From: Chitinophagaceae bacterium | GTDB taxonomy: Bacteria; Bacteroidota; Bacteroidia; Chitinophagales; Chitinophagaceae | Length of the DNA stretch: 9,531 bases | NCBI GenBank assembly: GCA_947461645.1 | Contig: CANHMN010000052.1 | Location: 1 to 9,531, forward strand | Direction: 5' to 3' | Part shown: positions 1 to 8,035 of the stretch, in pieces | How positions within the stretch are numbered: the stretch's first letter is position 1 | Layout of the letters: every line of letters starts with the position of its first letter | Notes under the pieces: model-generated | Databases searched by the model: none | The model's input: the letters and a program-made list of their open reading frames with translations, nothing else | What the model was told of the DNA's origin: nothing | Made by a program: the position numbers and the translations under genes

Positions 1-1
1 A

Positions 2-892
2 GGTTCAGAAGGCAGCGGAAAGACAAATTTTTTAGGGGGCATCCTTTCGGGTGCTATTAAGCCTGAAGGGATTGACATTGACACCCTAGGAACGACCATT
101 CGAGAGAATATAGACGAACAGTCTGTTATTCTCTATGATACTGAGCAATCGGAATTTCAGCTCTACAAAAACCTCACATACATTTTGAAGCGAGCTAGCT
201 TAAGCAAGCCACCAGCCTGGTTTAAGGCCTACTGCCTGGTTGGAATCTCCAGGAATGAACGGATGAACCTGATCCTGGAATCCATGGACAGGTTCTTTTA
301 CGAAAACGGTGGAATACACATGGTAGTCATTGACGGAATTGCAGACTTACTGGGAGCCGTAAACGATGAGGAAAGCTCCGTGAAGTTGGTTGAGGAATTG
401 TTCCGCATGGCAGCGATCTACAATACCGTTATCATCTGCGTATTGCACATGGCTCCTTCCGGAATGAAGCTACGGGGACATCTCGGTTCGGAGGTACAAC
501 GCAAGGCTGCCGGAATTCTTCTAATCGAAAAAGACGATAACAATAATTCAAGTGTCATCAAAGCGCTGAAAGTAAGAGACGGATCTCCATTGGATGTTCC
601 GATGATACAATTCGGCTGGAGCAAAGAAGAAGGCCGTCATGTTTACCTGGGTGAAAAGAGCAAGGAGGATTCTGAAATGCGCAAAGCCAGCGAATTGAAA
701 GATGCAGCAGCAGCCATTTTTAAGGATAAGCACCTAATCACGAACCAAAATCTGATCAAGGCAGTCATGGAACACCTTGATGTGAAGGAACGCACTGCCA
801 GAGCCTACATCAAGTACATGAGAGAACACGAAATCATTGAAAGAAGCGCAGGAAATCCACAGGAATACCAGCTTTTTGCCATGCCTTTCTAA
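2..892 (+). CDS. RecA/RepA-like P-loop ATPase with C-terminal winged helix, 5' end missing
   Basis: Open from the left window edge (frame of base 2) to TAA at 890-892, so the true start lies upstream. The TTG at 185 is an internal codon. The first visible residues are a full Walker A loop, GSEGSGKT. The Walker B strand is MVVIDG, with its Asp at bases 332-334 (visible residue 111). A later block, LRGHLGSEVQRKAAG, resembles the GHLGT-type segment of hexameric RepA/AAA_25 ATPases. The last 60 or so residues look like a winged helix (NQNLIKAVMEHLDVKERTAR, then YIKYMREHEIIERS). Such ATPases usually sit beside primase and mobilisation genes in Bacteroidota plasmids and integrative elements, probably acting as replicative helicase or loader. 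That role is inferred from family and motifs. The gene is richer in G+C than the RM genes and is closed off by the terminator at 951-982, so it belongs to a separate transcription unit. Confidence 0.8.
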   Translation, partial: GSEGSGKTNFLGGILSGAIKPEGIDIDTLGTTIRENIDEQSVILYDTEQSEFQLYKNLTYILKRASLSKPPAWFKAYCLVGISRNERMNLILESMDRFFYENGGIHMVVIDGIADLLGAVNDEESSVKLVEELFRMAAIYNTVIICVLHMAPSGMKLRGHLGSEVQRKAAGILLIEKDDNNNSSVIKALKVRDGSPLDVPMIQFGWSKEEGRHVYLGEKSKEDSEMRKASELKDAAAAIFKDKHLITNQNLIKAVMEHLDVKERTARAYIKYMREHEIIERSAGNPQEYQLFAMPF

Positions 893-901
893 CAATATTC
901 C

Positions 902-916
902 CATGGTATTACCATG
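902..916. repeat. 15-bp perfect palindrome after the ATPase gene
   Basis: CATGGTA (902-908), one central T, then TACCATG (910-916), a perfect inverted repeat 9 bp after the ATPase stop. It has no T-tract, so it is unlikely to be a terminator. It could be a protein-binding site or part of a mobile-element border. Downstream, TTACCGG occurs twice (920-926 and 962-968), and ACCGG (922-926) can pair with CCGGT (942-946), so the whole 900-970 stretch is rich in symmetry. No function is assigned. Confidence 0.5.
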
Positions 917-950
917 AGATTACCGGTCTTGCCCCCCATTTCCGGTGAGA

Positions 951-982
951 GTCCTCGGTTTTTACCGGGGACTTTGTTTTTT
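951..982 (+). terminator. Intrinsic terminator downstream of the ATPase gene
   Basis: Left arm GTCCTCGGT (951-959), loop TTTT (960-963) and right arm ACCGGGGAC (964-972) form a 9-bp stem with a single G-U wobble. It is followed directly by TTTGTTTTTT (973-982). This is a classic rho-independent terminator on the + strand. It separates the ATPase unit from the restriction operon. Confidence 0.85.
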
Positions 983-1012
983 GACCTGAAATGACAGAAA
1001 AGTTTCCCACAA

Positions 1013-1046
1013 TTTGAAATAAAAATGATTAATAAAGCTAATTTTG
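1013..1046 (+). promoter_or_regulatory. Candidate Bacteroidota-type promoter for the RM operon
   Basis: TAATTTTG (1039-1046) matches the Bacteroidota -7 consensus TAnnTTTG exactly. TTTG at 1013-1016 could be the -33 element; the 22-bp gap is slightly longer than the usual 19-21 bp. It lies 30 bp before the regulator start codon and after the terminator, as expected for the operon promoter. TTGACA at 1044-1049 looks like a sigma-70 -35 box but has no matching -10, so the Bacteroidota reading is preferred. Confidence 0.45.
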
Positions 1047-1057
1047 ACAACTTTGTC
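1046..1057. promoter_or_regulatory. Candidate operator: inverted repeat GACAA-CT-TTGTC
   Basis: GACAA (1046-1050) and TTGTC (1053-1057) are perfect 5-bp inverted arms around CT. They start at the last base of the -7 element, near the expected transcription start. The size and position suit binding by a dimeric XRE-type regulator, and the next gene encodes one. The layout resembles C-protein boxes (GACT..AGTC type) in other restriction systems. Only one copy was seen. Binding and the sign of regulation are inference. Confidence 0.4.
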
Positions 1058-1075
1058 TAAATAAAAAAAGGACTG

Positions 1076-1366
1076 ATGAAATCTGATACTGAGATTGGTA
1101 GCTATTTGCAAAATCTTCGGAAGGAACGCAAAATGTCGTTGAGGGAAGTGGCAGAACATGTTGGCATTGATGTCTCCATGCTCAGCAAAATTGAACATGG
1201 GGAAAGACAGCTGCAAAGCCACATGATTGCACCGATTGCATATTTATTTGAAATTGATTTTAAGTCAATTCAAATTCAATTTATCAATCAGAAAATCTTA
1301 CAAGAGTTCGGAGACGAACCATATTTAAATGAAGCATTACAAATTTTAGCAACCACCAATAAATAA
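1076..1366 (+). CDS. XRE-family helix-turn-helix regulator (C-protein-like)
   Basis: A 96-residue protein with a lambda-repressor-type HTH in its N-terminal half. The pattern LRKERKMSLREVAEHVGID (about 14-32) followed by VSMLSKIEHGER (33-44) gives helices 2 and 3. The C-terminal tail (about 60-96) has no known enzymatic motif. The ATG is supported by an AAAGGA stretch (1067-1072), although it is only 3 nt away. The stop codon directly abuts the hsdR ATG with no spacer, so translation is probably coupled. By analogy with C proteins it likely controls the timing of restriction expression and its own promoter, perhaps through the inverted repeat at 1046-1057. The HTH call is firm; the control role is inferred from gene order. 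Confidence 0.88.
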   Translation: MKSDTEIGSYLQNLRKERKMSLREVAEHVGIDVSMLSKIEHGERQLQSHMIAPIAYLFEIDFKSIQIQFINQKILQEFGDEPYLNEALQILATTNK

Positions 1367-4300
1367 ATGGCATTCAACGAAAACTCAAGAGTTAAAATAC
1401 CTACAATACTGCATTTATGCGGCTTGGGGTATGAGTATTTGCCATTGTCAAAGGCCAATTGGGATATTAGTACCAACATTTTTACTGATATTTTTGAAGA
1501 GAATATCAAACGGCTCAATCCAAATATGGAACGAGCTGATTTCAAAATTCTTTTAGATAACATCAATCTTGCCCTGGACAATGAAGACCTTGGAAAGAGC
1601 TTTTACGAAATGCTCACCAATACTTCCGGACACACACTTATTGACTTTGAAAATTTCAGCAACAATAAATTGCATGTTGTTACTGAATTGCCCTGCATTA
1701 ATGGAGACGAAGAATTTAGACCCGATATAACGCTTCTGGTAAATGGACTTCCACTAGTTTTTATTGAAGTAAAGAAACCCAATAATCTCGATGGTATTCA
1801 GGCTGAATACAAACGCATACAATCACGATTCAAAAATAAGAAGTTTCGAAAGTTTATTAATATAACACAACTCATGGTATTTTCCAATAACATGGAATAT
1901 GCCGATGATGGCTCACAGCCGCTGCAAGGAGCTTTTTATGCTACCACAGCTTACGGTGATGTTAAGTTTAATTATTTTAGAGAAGAACACACTTTCAATC
2001 TTACTCAATTAATTAATCCGGTTTCTGAAGAAGCAGAAACAGATATTCTCAAGGATAACAATTTAGTTAGCATCAAAAACTCACAGGAGTTTCTAACTAA
2101 TAAACAACCGAATACTCCAACTAACCGGATTTGCACATCGCTCTTTCAACCTGAAAGGCTCTCTTTCATGTTGGAATATGCCATTGCTTATGTGAAGTCT
2201 GACAAGGGGCTCGAAAAACATGTAATGCGCTACCCTCAAATATTTGCTACCAAAGCAATTGAGCGGAAGTTAGATGAAGGTGTTAAGAAAGGAATTATTT
2301 GGCACACACAAGGTAGTGGTAAAACGGCTTTAACTTATTACAATGTTAAGTACCTTACTCACTATTTCAGAGACCGAAACATCGTTCCTAAATTTTATTT
2401 TATTGTAGATAGGCTGGATTTATTGATTCAGGCAGGTCGAGAGTTCAAGAGTCGTGGACTGGTAGTTCACAATATCAATTCTCGTGACGAGTTTGTAAGA
2501 GATCTAAAGAAAACAATTGCTCTTCATAACAGTTCCGGCAAGCCTGAAATTACAGTCGTAAACATTCAGAAATTCAAAGAAGATCGTGATGTTGTTAGTA
2601 GGAACGATTACCAGATAAACATCCAAAGGGTTTATTTCCTGGATGAGGTACATCGGAGTTACAATCCTAAAGGTAGTTTCCTTGCCAACCTAAATGAATC
2701 TGACACTAATGCAATAAAAATTGGTCTTACAGGTACTCCACTTTTGGGTGCTGACTATAATTCAAAATCATTATTCGGAGATTACATTCACAAATACTAC
2801 TATAACGCCTCTATTGCGGACGGATATACGCTTCGGCTTATTCGTGAAGAAATTGAAACAAGCTACAAGTTCAAATTAAAAAAGGCCTTAGAGGAAATTG
2901 ATATTTTGAAAGGCCAGGGTGACAGAAAAGTAGTATATGCTCATCCGAAATTTGTAGAGCCTCTTTTGGATTACATCATAATTGATTTTGAAAAGTCTCG
3001 AATAACCATGAATGATGGCTCCATTGGTGCTATGGTGATTTGTGATTCTTCCGAGCAGGCCGAAAGATTGAAGGAGATATTTGATGCCAAGTATGCTGTT
3101 TCGAATCTGCCAAATATGGCTATGGCTGCGGAACCTGGTGTATCATACAGTGCAGTGCAAAAAGAATTATGTAAGGTTCATTCTTCAGCCCTTATTCTGC
3201 ATGATGCCGGAACAAAGGATGATAGAGAAACACTCATTGAAGATTTCAAAACTGGAAAGATTGATATACTATTTGTTTACAACATGCTTCTCACAGGCTT
3301 TGATGCTCCACGCCTTAAAAAGCTCTATGTCTCACGAATAATTAAGGCTCATAATCTTTTACAAGCCCTTACTCGTGTAAATCGTACCTATAAGAATTTC
3401 AAATATGGATATGTAGTTGATTTTGCTGATATACAGCGAGAATTTGATAAAACAAATCGTGATTATTTTAATGAGCTGCAAAATGAGTTGGGTGATGAGA
3501 TGCAGCACTACTCTAATCTTTTTAAGTCGAAGGAAGAAATTGATCAGGATATTAGAACGATCAAGGATGTTCTTTTTCGATATGATACAGCCAATGCAGA
3601 GATTTTCTCCCAGCAGATTTCACAAATCAGCGACAAGAAAACAATGCTCGAATTGACCAAGGCCTTGAATAACGCCAAGGACTTGTACAACCTTATTCGT
3701 TTATCAGGCCATTACGAAATGCTTGATAAATTAGATTTTCAAAAGATTACGCTACTAGCTCGCGAAGCAAACAATCACCTTGCGTTAATCAATACCAAGG
3801 AGGCTTTAGAGAATAATATTGACACTACTAACTTGTTGAATGTAGCCCTGGAGGATGTGGTGTTTGCCTTTACTAAGCTAAAGGAAGAAGAAATGATTAT
3901 TGCCGATAAGCTTAAGAACACCCTTCAAAAGACAAGGGAGATGCTTGGGGGCAATTTCGACCAACATGACCTGATATTTATTTCATTGAAGGAGGAGCTC
4001 GAGCGTTTATTCAAGAAGAAGAATCTGAGCGAAGTTTCCAAGGAGGAAATGGAAGCCAATATCAAGGAGCTGGAGAAAATCTATGATGAAGCAAAGGAAT
4101 TGGAACGAAAAAATCAATTGCTGAAAGCGAAATACGATAACGATGCCAAGTACGCACGCTTACACAAGCGATTAATGGAAAAGGATCCGTTGACTGACAG
4201 TGAAAGCAAACTATTCGAGGCCTTGCAAAGTTTGAAGAAAGAGGTAGATGCGCAAATACTGCAAAATGCCAATGTGTTGGAAAATGAAAGCTTTGTTGAA

Positions 4301-4435
4301 AAAATGATATTGCGGTTAGTTATCAGCCAGCTCAAAAACAAATTCGATTTGCCATTGGATGCAGATCGTTCACAAGCCATAAATCACTTAATCGTAAAAG
4401 AATACATGAACGAGTATTACGGTCGTGTAGCATAA
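1367..4435 (+). CDS. hsdR: Type I restriction enzyme, HsdR motor/endonuclease subunit
   Basis: A 1022-residue protein, normal length for HsdR (EcoR124I type is about 1040). The N-terminal nuclease domain carries the PD-(D/E)xK signature: D120 in FRPDI and E134-V-K136 in FIEVKKP. The SF2 translocase follows: Walker A HTQGSGKT (313-320), DEVH box (426-429), motif III GLTGTPL (453-459), TGFDAP (643-648), and motif VI QALTRVNR (666-673). From about 700 to the end it is helical and rich in Lys and Glu, as expected for the C-terminal domain that contacts the methylase core. In the R2M2S complex it pumps unmethylated DNA using ATP and cuts far from the recognition site. All key residues are present, so the enzyme should be active. 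Start: ATG directly after the regulator stop; the opening NENSRVKIPTILHL is typical of HsdR. hsdM follows after 7 bp. Confidence 0.97.
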   Translation: MAFNENSRVKIPTILHLCGLGYEYLPLSKANWDISTNIFTDIFEENIKRLNPNMERADFKILLDNINLALDNEDLGKSFYEMLTNTSGHTLIDFENFSNNKLHVVTELPCINGDEEFRPDITLLVNGLPLVFIEVKKPNNLDGIQAEYKRIQSRFKNKKFRKFINITQLMVFSNNMEYADDGSQPLQGAFYATTAYGDVKFNYFREEHTFNLTQLINPVSEEAETDILKDNNLVSIKNSQEFLTNKQPNTPTNRICTSLFQPERLSFMLEYAIAYVKSDKGLEKHVMRYPQIFATKAIERKLDEGVKKGIIWHTQGSGKTALTYYNVKYLTHYFRDRNIVPKFYFIVDRLDLLIQAGREFKSRGLVVHNINSRDEFVRDLKKTIALHNSSGKPEITVVNIQKFKEDRDVVSRNDYQINIQRVYFLDEVHRSYNPKGSFLANLNESDTNAIKIGLTGTPLLGADYNSKSLFGDYIHKYYYNASIADGYTLRLIREEIETSYKFKLKKALEEIDILKGQGDRKVVYAHPKFVEPLLDYIIIDFEKSRITMNDGSIGAMVICDSSEQAERLKEIFDAKYAVSNLPNMAMAAEPGVSYSAVQKELCKVHSSALILHDAGTKDDRETLIEDFKTGKIDILFVYNMLLTGFDAPRLKKLYVSRIIKAHNLLQALTRVNRTYKNFKYGYVVDFADIQREFDKTNRDYFNELQNELGDEMQHYSNLFKSKEEIDQDIRTIKDVLFRYDTANAEIFSQQISQISDKKTMLELTKALNNAKDLYNLIRLSGHYEMLDKLDFQKITLLAREANNHLALINTKEALENNIDTTNLLNVALEDVVFAFTKLKEEEMIIADKLKNTLQKTREMLGGNFDQHDLIFISLKEELERLFKKKNLSEVSKEEMEANIKELEKIYDEAKELERKNQLLKAKYDNDAKYARLHKRLMEKDPLTDSESKLFEALQSLKKEVDAQILQNANVLENESFVEKMILRLVISQLKNKFDLPLDADRSQAINHLIVKEYMNEYYGRVA

Positions 4436-4442
4436 TAACAAT

Positions 4443-6068
4443 ATGAACAGAACATTAGAATTTGAAAGAAACACCAAAGCCCTGATTGACGACTTAAAAA
4501 GCGTCTGCGCCAATTATGGTTTAGGAAATGACGGCAATGAGTTTAAGATTATTACGCAGGTATTCCTGTATAAATTCTTAAACGACAAGTTTGCCTTTGA
4601 GGTGAAGCAGCTAGATAGCAAATTGGCAAAAGTTGAAAGTTGGGAAGCTGCAATCAAAAAGTACAAGAAGTCGGAATATGACATGCTCTTGATGCAGTTG
4701 AGTGAAAGCACTGCCAGATTAAAGCCGGAGCATTTTATTTCCTATTTGTTTGAGAATCAAAATCAGCCAAAGTTCGCTGAGCTATTTGATAGCATCTTAA
4801 CGGATATTGCCAAAGAGAATAGCGATATCTTTTCTGTTAAGACAGACGGTGGTGAAAAAATCATGCTCTTTGAAAACTTAAGCCGTTATGTAATTGATAA
4901 GCGGGATGAGTTCTGCAAGGCTATTGTCAATAAACTGGTGCACTTTTCATTTGAACACATCTTTCATGAGAAGTTTGATTTTTATGCGACCATTTTTGAA
5001 TACCTAATTAAGGACTATAATACCAACAGTGGTGGTAAGTATGCTGAGTATTTCACCCCACATGCAGTAGCTAAAATTATGGCATCCTGCTTGGTAACAG
5101 AAAAGGTTAAGAATGCAACTTGTTACGATCCTTCTGCCGGTTCCGGTACCTTGTTGATGAACCTTGCACATGCTATTGGTGAGGACAAATGCACCATTTA
5201 CTCCCAGGATATCTCTCAAAAATCATCGAACCTATTGCGTTTGAATTTGATTTTAAATAACCTGGTTCATTCCATTCCTAACATAGTAAAGGGCAATACG
5301 CTGCTTGATCCTTATCATAAGGAAAAGGACGGAAAGCTAAAAAAATTCGATTTCATTGTTTCTAACCCACCTTTTAGGTTAGACTTCAGTGATTTTGTAG
5401 AGGACTTAAAAACTAAAGAGAATCACGAGCGCTTTTTTGCAGGTATGCCTAATGTCCCGAAGGCAAAACCTGAAAGCATGGCGATTTATCCTACATTCAT
5501 TCAGCACATCATGTTTTCTTTAAGTGAAAAAGGACGAGCTGCCATAGTTGTACCTACTGGATTTATTACCGCACAAAGTGGTATAGAAAAGAAAATTAGG
5601 GAACGATTAGTGAAAATGAAAATGCTTCGTGGAGTGATTACCATGCCAAGCAACATCTTTGCAACTACCGGAACAAATGTGAGTATTTTATTTTTAGATA
5701 AGGCTAATACAAAAGGAGATATAGTGTTGATGGATGCCTCGAAACTGGGAGAGACCGTAAAAGAAGGTAAAAATCAAAAAACATTACTTAGAAAAGAAGA
5801 AGAAGATAAAATAATTGAAACATTCAACGATCATAAAGCTGTTGAAGATTTTAGTGTTGTTGTAAGTTATGAAGAGATTGAAGAAAAGAACTACAGCTTT
5901 AGTGCTGGACAATATTTTGAGGTGAAGATTGAGTATACAGACATTACGCCTAATGATTTTAAAGATATACTTAAATCATTTGATGCAAACCTAAATAAAA
6001 TGTTTAAGGAATCCCGAGATCTTGAAATGGAAATTCAAAGTAAATTAAAAGGACTTAAATATGACTAA
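4443..6068 (+). CDS. hsdM: Type I DNA methyltransferase, HsdM subunit (N6-adenine)
   Basis: A 541-residue protein, usual size for HsdM. Residues about 10-140 fit the helical HsdM N-terminal domain. YFTP (203-206) precedes the catalytic core, as in most HsdM proteins. SAM-binding motif I is DPSAGSGT (229-236), and catalytic motif IV is NPPF (308-311) in DFIVSNPPF, the signature of N6-adenine methyltransferases. With HsdS it methylates adenine at the recognition sequence and so protects the host; with HsdR it completes the restriction enzyme. Its last 8 bases overlap the hsdS start (ATG at 6061), which implies coupled translation and balanced M and S levels. No damage is seen. Confidence 0.97.
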   Translation: MNRTLEFERNTKALIDDLKSVCANYGLGNDGNEFKIITQVFLYKFLNDKFAFEVKQLDSKLAKVESWEAAIKKYKKSEYDMLLMQLSESTARLKPEHFISYLFENQNQPKFAELFDSILTDIAKENSDIFSVKTDGGEKIMLFENLSRYVIDKRDEFCKAIVNKLVHFSFEHIFHEKFDFYATIFEYLIKDYNTNSGGKYAEYFTPHAVAKIMASCLVTEKVKNATCYDPSAGSGTLLMNLAHAIGEDKCTIYSQDISQKSSNLLRLNLILNNLVHSIPNIVKGNTLLDPYHKEKDGKLKKFDFIVSNPPFRLDFSDFVEDLKTKENHERFFAGMPNVPKAKPESMAIYPTFIQHIMFSLSEKGRAAIVVPTGFITAQSGIEKKIRERLVKMKMLRGVITMPSNIFATTGTNVSILFLDKANTKGDIVLMDASKLGETVKEGKNQKTLLRKEEEDKIIETFNDHKAVEDFSVVVSYEEIEEKNYSFSAGQYFEVKIEYTDITPNDFKDILKSFDANLNKMFKESRDLEMEIQSKLKGLKYD

Positions 6069-7254
6069 CGATATCAGAAATGCCAGATTGAGTGATTTAT
6101 ATGAATTTCAATATGGTACTGGCAATACGATTGAAAATATTGGAGGAGATTATCCAATTTACGGGAGTAATGGAACTGTTGGTTATACTAATATTTATAA
6201 TAGTGAAGACGCACCAGTTATTGGTCACATTGGTGCATATGCTGGTATTGTAAATTGGGCATCAGGAAAACATTTTGTAACATATAACGGAGTGATATGC
6301 AAAATAAAAAATGGAATAAATCCAAGATATGGTTACTATTCATTACTGAACTCGAAGCTTCAAAAAAATTTGAGAGGAAGTACACAGCCCTTCATTTCTT
6401 ATGATCTATTAAATGATGTAAAAGTCTATTTACCTGACAGGCAGGATCAAGATAAAATTGCTTCAGTACTTTCGGCCTTAGACTTCAAAATTGACATTAA
6501 TAACAGAATCAATAAAGAGTTGGAAGCTATGTCTAAAACCATTTATGATTATTGGTTTGTACAGTTTGATTTTCCCGATAAAAAAGGAAAGCCTTACAAA
6601 AGCTCAGGAGGTAAAATGGTTTGGAATGATGAGTTGAAAAGAGAAGTGCCGGAGGGTTGGGAAGTTAATGAGCTTCGAACATTGATTGAAATTCAAAGAG
6701 GTATTTCTTATACAAGCAAGGATATCGAAGGAGATGGCGTACCGATGATAAATTTGAATTCTTTCAATCTTAATGGCACTTATAAAGCAGAAGGTGTCAA
6801 AAATTATTCAGGTAAATATTCTGAAAAAAACTTAATAAAAAATGGGGATTTGTTAATTGCAGCAACAGATGTAACTAGAAATGCGGAGATAATCGGAAAG
6901 GCTATTTTGGTGCCAGATTACTACACAGATAGTTTAGTTTTCTCTATGGATATTGCTAAAATCAGTTCTAACCACTTACCCGTTTCTTTCTTAATGATGC
7001 TTTTTAATTCCAATCACTATCATAATTACATAAAGTGGTTCGCAACAGGAACACTCGTTCTTCACTTAAATCTTGATGGTGTAAATCGTTATGTTTCTGA
7101 AATTCCCCCTTCAAGTATTCTTCGCATGTTTGATGAATTTTATATGCCAATTGCTAATAGGATATACAATACAGCGAGAGAAAATAACGAATTATCAGAA
7201 TTACGGGATTGGTTATTGCCAATGCTGATGAATGGTCAAGTTACTTTTAATTAA
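6061..7254 (+). CDS. hsdS: Type I specificity subunit, HsdS
   Basis: A 397-residue protein with the two-half layout of HsdS. The first target recognition domain is about 8-126. The central conserved helix starts at DRQDQDKIASVLSALDFKID (126-145) and leads into the familiar IYDYWFVQFDFPD (161-173) and SGGKMVWN (182-189) segment. The second recognition domain is about 198-350, and the C-terminal conserved region ends in ELRDWLLPMLMNGQ (380-392). Each domain reads one half of a bipartite asymmetric DNA site. The halves differ from each other, so the site is probably not symmetric; the sequence itself cannot be predicted here. It is intact and translationally coupled to hsdM. No recombinase, second hsdS copy or long simple repeat that would suggest phase variation is visible nearby. 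Confidence 0.96.
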   Translation: MTNDIRNARLSDLYEFQYGTGNTIENIGGDYPIYGSNGTVGYTNIYNSEDAPVIGHIGAYAGIVNWASGKHFVTYNGVICKIKNGINPRYGYYSLLNSKLQKNLRGSTQPFISYDLLNDVKVYLPDRQDQDKIASVLSALDFKIDINNRINKELEAMSKTIYDYWFVQFDFPDKKGKPYKSSGGKMVWNDELKREVPEGWEVNELRTLIEIQRGISYTSKDIEGDGVPMINLNSFNLNGTYKAEGVKNYSGKYSEKNLIKNGDLLIAATDVTRNAEIIGKAILVPDYYTDSLVFSMDIAKISSNHLPVSFLMMLFNSNHYHNYIKWFATGTLVLHLNLDGVNRYVSEIPPSSILRMFDEFYMPIANRIYNTARENNELSELRDWLLPMLMNGQVTFN

Positions 7255-7264
7255 AAATGGGAAA

Positions 7265-7588
7265 ATGGATAAGTATTATTTCAAAACAAGTAAAGTATCT
7301 GCTGAAGGTTTTTATGCTAATGGAAAAATGATTATCCAAAAAGGTTCAATAGCCAATAAAGTTCTTTTGTCTTCATTTCCAAATACATTAATTGAGATTA
7401 GAAATGACCTAATTGAAAAAGGCGTTTTAACTACTAAAGGCGATAAGCTCCTATTTACTGAGGATTTTATTTGTTCGTCTCCTTCACAAGCAAGTGCGTT
7501 AATAAATGGTTCATCTTCAAATGGACTTCTTGCATGGAAGGATTGTTCAGGTAAAACATTAAAATCAAATTTAAGAGAAATTGATTAA
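7265..7588 (+). CDS. DUF4357 domain protein, RM-associated
   Basis: A 107-residue protein from the ATG at 7265. An in-frame ATG at 7232 would add 11 residues and overlap hsdS by 23 bases. The later start is preferred because it follows the hsdS stop by 10 bp and the extra residues look unlike the domain. Conserved DUF4357 features are visible: GFYANGKMIIQKGS (15-28), SFPNTLIEIRNDLIEKGVL (37-55), LLFTEDFICSSPSQASALI (62-80) and NGLLAWKDCSGKTLK (86-100). The fold is small and has no catalytic motif that I can name. DUF4357 often occurs next to or fused with restriction and nuclease genes, and its role is unknown. It sits inside the operon-like run, so it may modulate the RM complex or belong to the following TIR module. 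Confidence 0.85.
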   Translation: MDKYYFKTSKVSAEGFYANGKMIIQKGSIANKVLLSSFPNTLIEIRNDLIEKGVLTTKGDKLLFTEDFICSSPSQASALINGSSSNGLLAWKDCSGKTLKSNLREID

Positions 7589-7606
7589 TCAATTATTTCA
7601 TAGTTT

Positions 7607-8029
7607 ATGGATAGAGAAGTTCTTCATAAAGAAATAGATTTGATACAAGGTGTTATCAATCGAATGGCCAGTAATTCCTTTATGCTAAAAGGCTGGTTGA
7701 TTAGTTTGATAGCAGTAGTATTAGCCCTTAGCAAGGACAGCTTGTTTTCCTGCAACGCAATTTTTGTTTGCTCTATTCTGTGCTTTCCTATTTTGATTTT
7801 CTGGTATTTAGATGCTTTCTTTTTACATAGAGAAAAGTGTTATCGAGCACTTTATGAATGGGTAATAAAAAATAGAATGAACACTAATGACAACCTCTAC
7901 TCATTGGATTACAGACCGCATCAAAAAAAGGTGAAATCCCTGTTTAGGATCATGTTTTCAAAAACGCTTTTCCCATTTTACGGCTTGTCATTCATTTTAT
8001 TAATCATTGTAATTCTGTTTATTAAATAA
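7607..8029 (+). CDS. Small three-helix membrane protein, candidate TIR-module effector
   Basis: A 140-residue protein with three hydrophobic segments at about 26-42, 50-71 and 121-139. The N-terminal 25 residues form a likely amphipathic helix (HKEIDLIQGVINRMASNSF). The 72-118 loop is rich in Lys and Arg (HREKCYR, RPHQKKVK), so it and the N-terminus are probably cytoplasmic and the C-terminus ends just outside the membrane. I do not recognise a named enzymatic or ligand-binding domain. From memory, similar small membrane proteins occur beside TIR genes, but I could not check this. The stop is followed by the TIR-like gene with at most 6 bp between, so the two are very likely co-translated. 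As a working idea it could be a pore or membrane-disrupting effector triggered by a TIR-made nucleotide. The SLATT and RipA-like small membrane families are loose structural comparisons only. ATG at 7607 is 18 bp after the DUF4357 stop. Confidence 0.8.
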   Translation: MDREVLHKEIDLIQGVINRMASNSFMLKGWLISLIAVVLALSKDSLFSCNAIFVCSILCFPILIFWYLDAFFLHREKCYRALYEWVIKNRMNTNDNLYSLDYRPHQKKVKSLFRIMFSKTLFPFYGLSFILLIIVILFIK

Positions 8030-8035
8030 TTGGCT

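Noticed and set aside
185..892. ATPase gene starting at the TTG at 185
   Set aside because: The frame is open upstream to base 2 and contains the Walker A motif there, so 185 is internal.
962..1222. Minus-strand 86-residue open frame over the intergenic region and regulator
   Set aside because: It overlaps the terminator, the promoter and the clear HTH gene on the other strand, and shows no recognisable domain.
6061..7254. Phase-variable hsdS
   Set aside because: No inverted repeats, spare hsdS fragment, recombinase gene or long homopolymer tract was seen.
7232..7264. Upstream start for the DUF4357 gene
   Set aside because: It would overlap hsdS, and the extra residues (MVKLLLIKNGK) do not look like part of the domain; ATG 7265 fits better.
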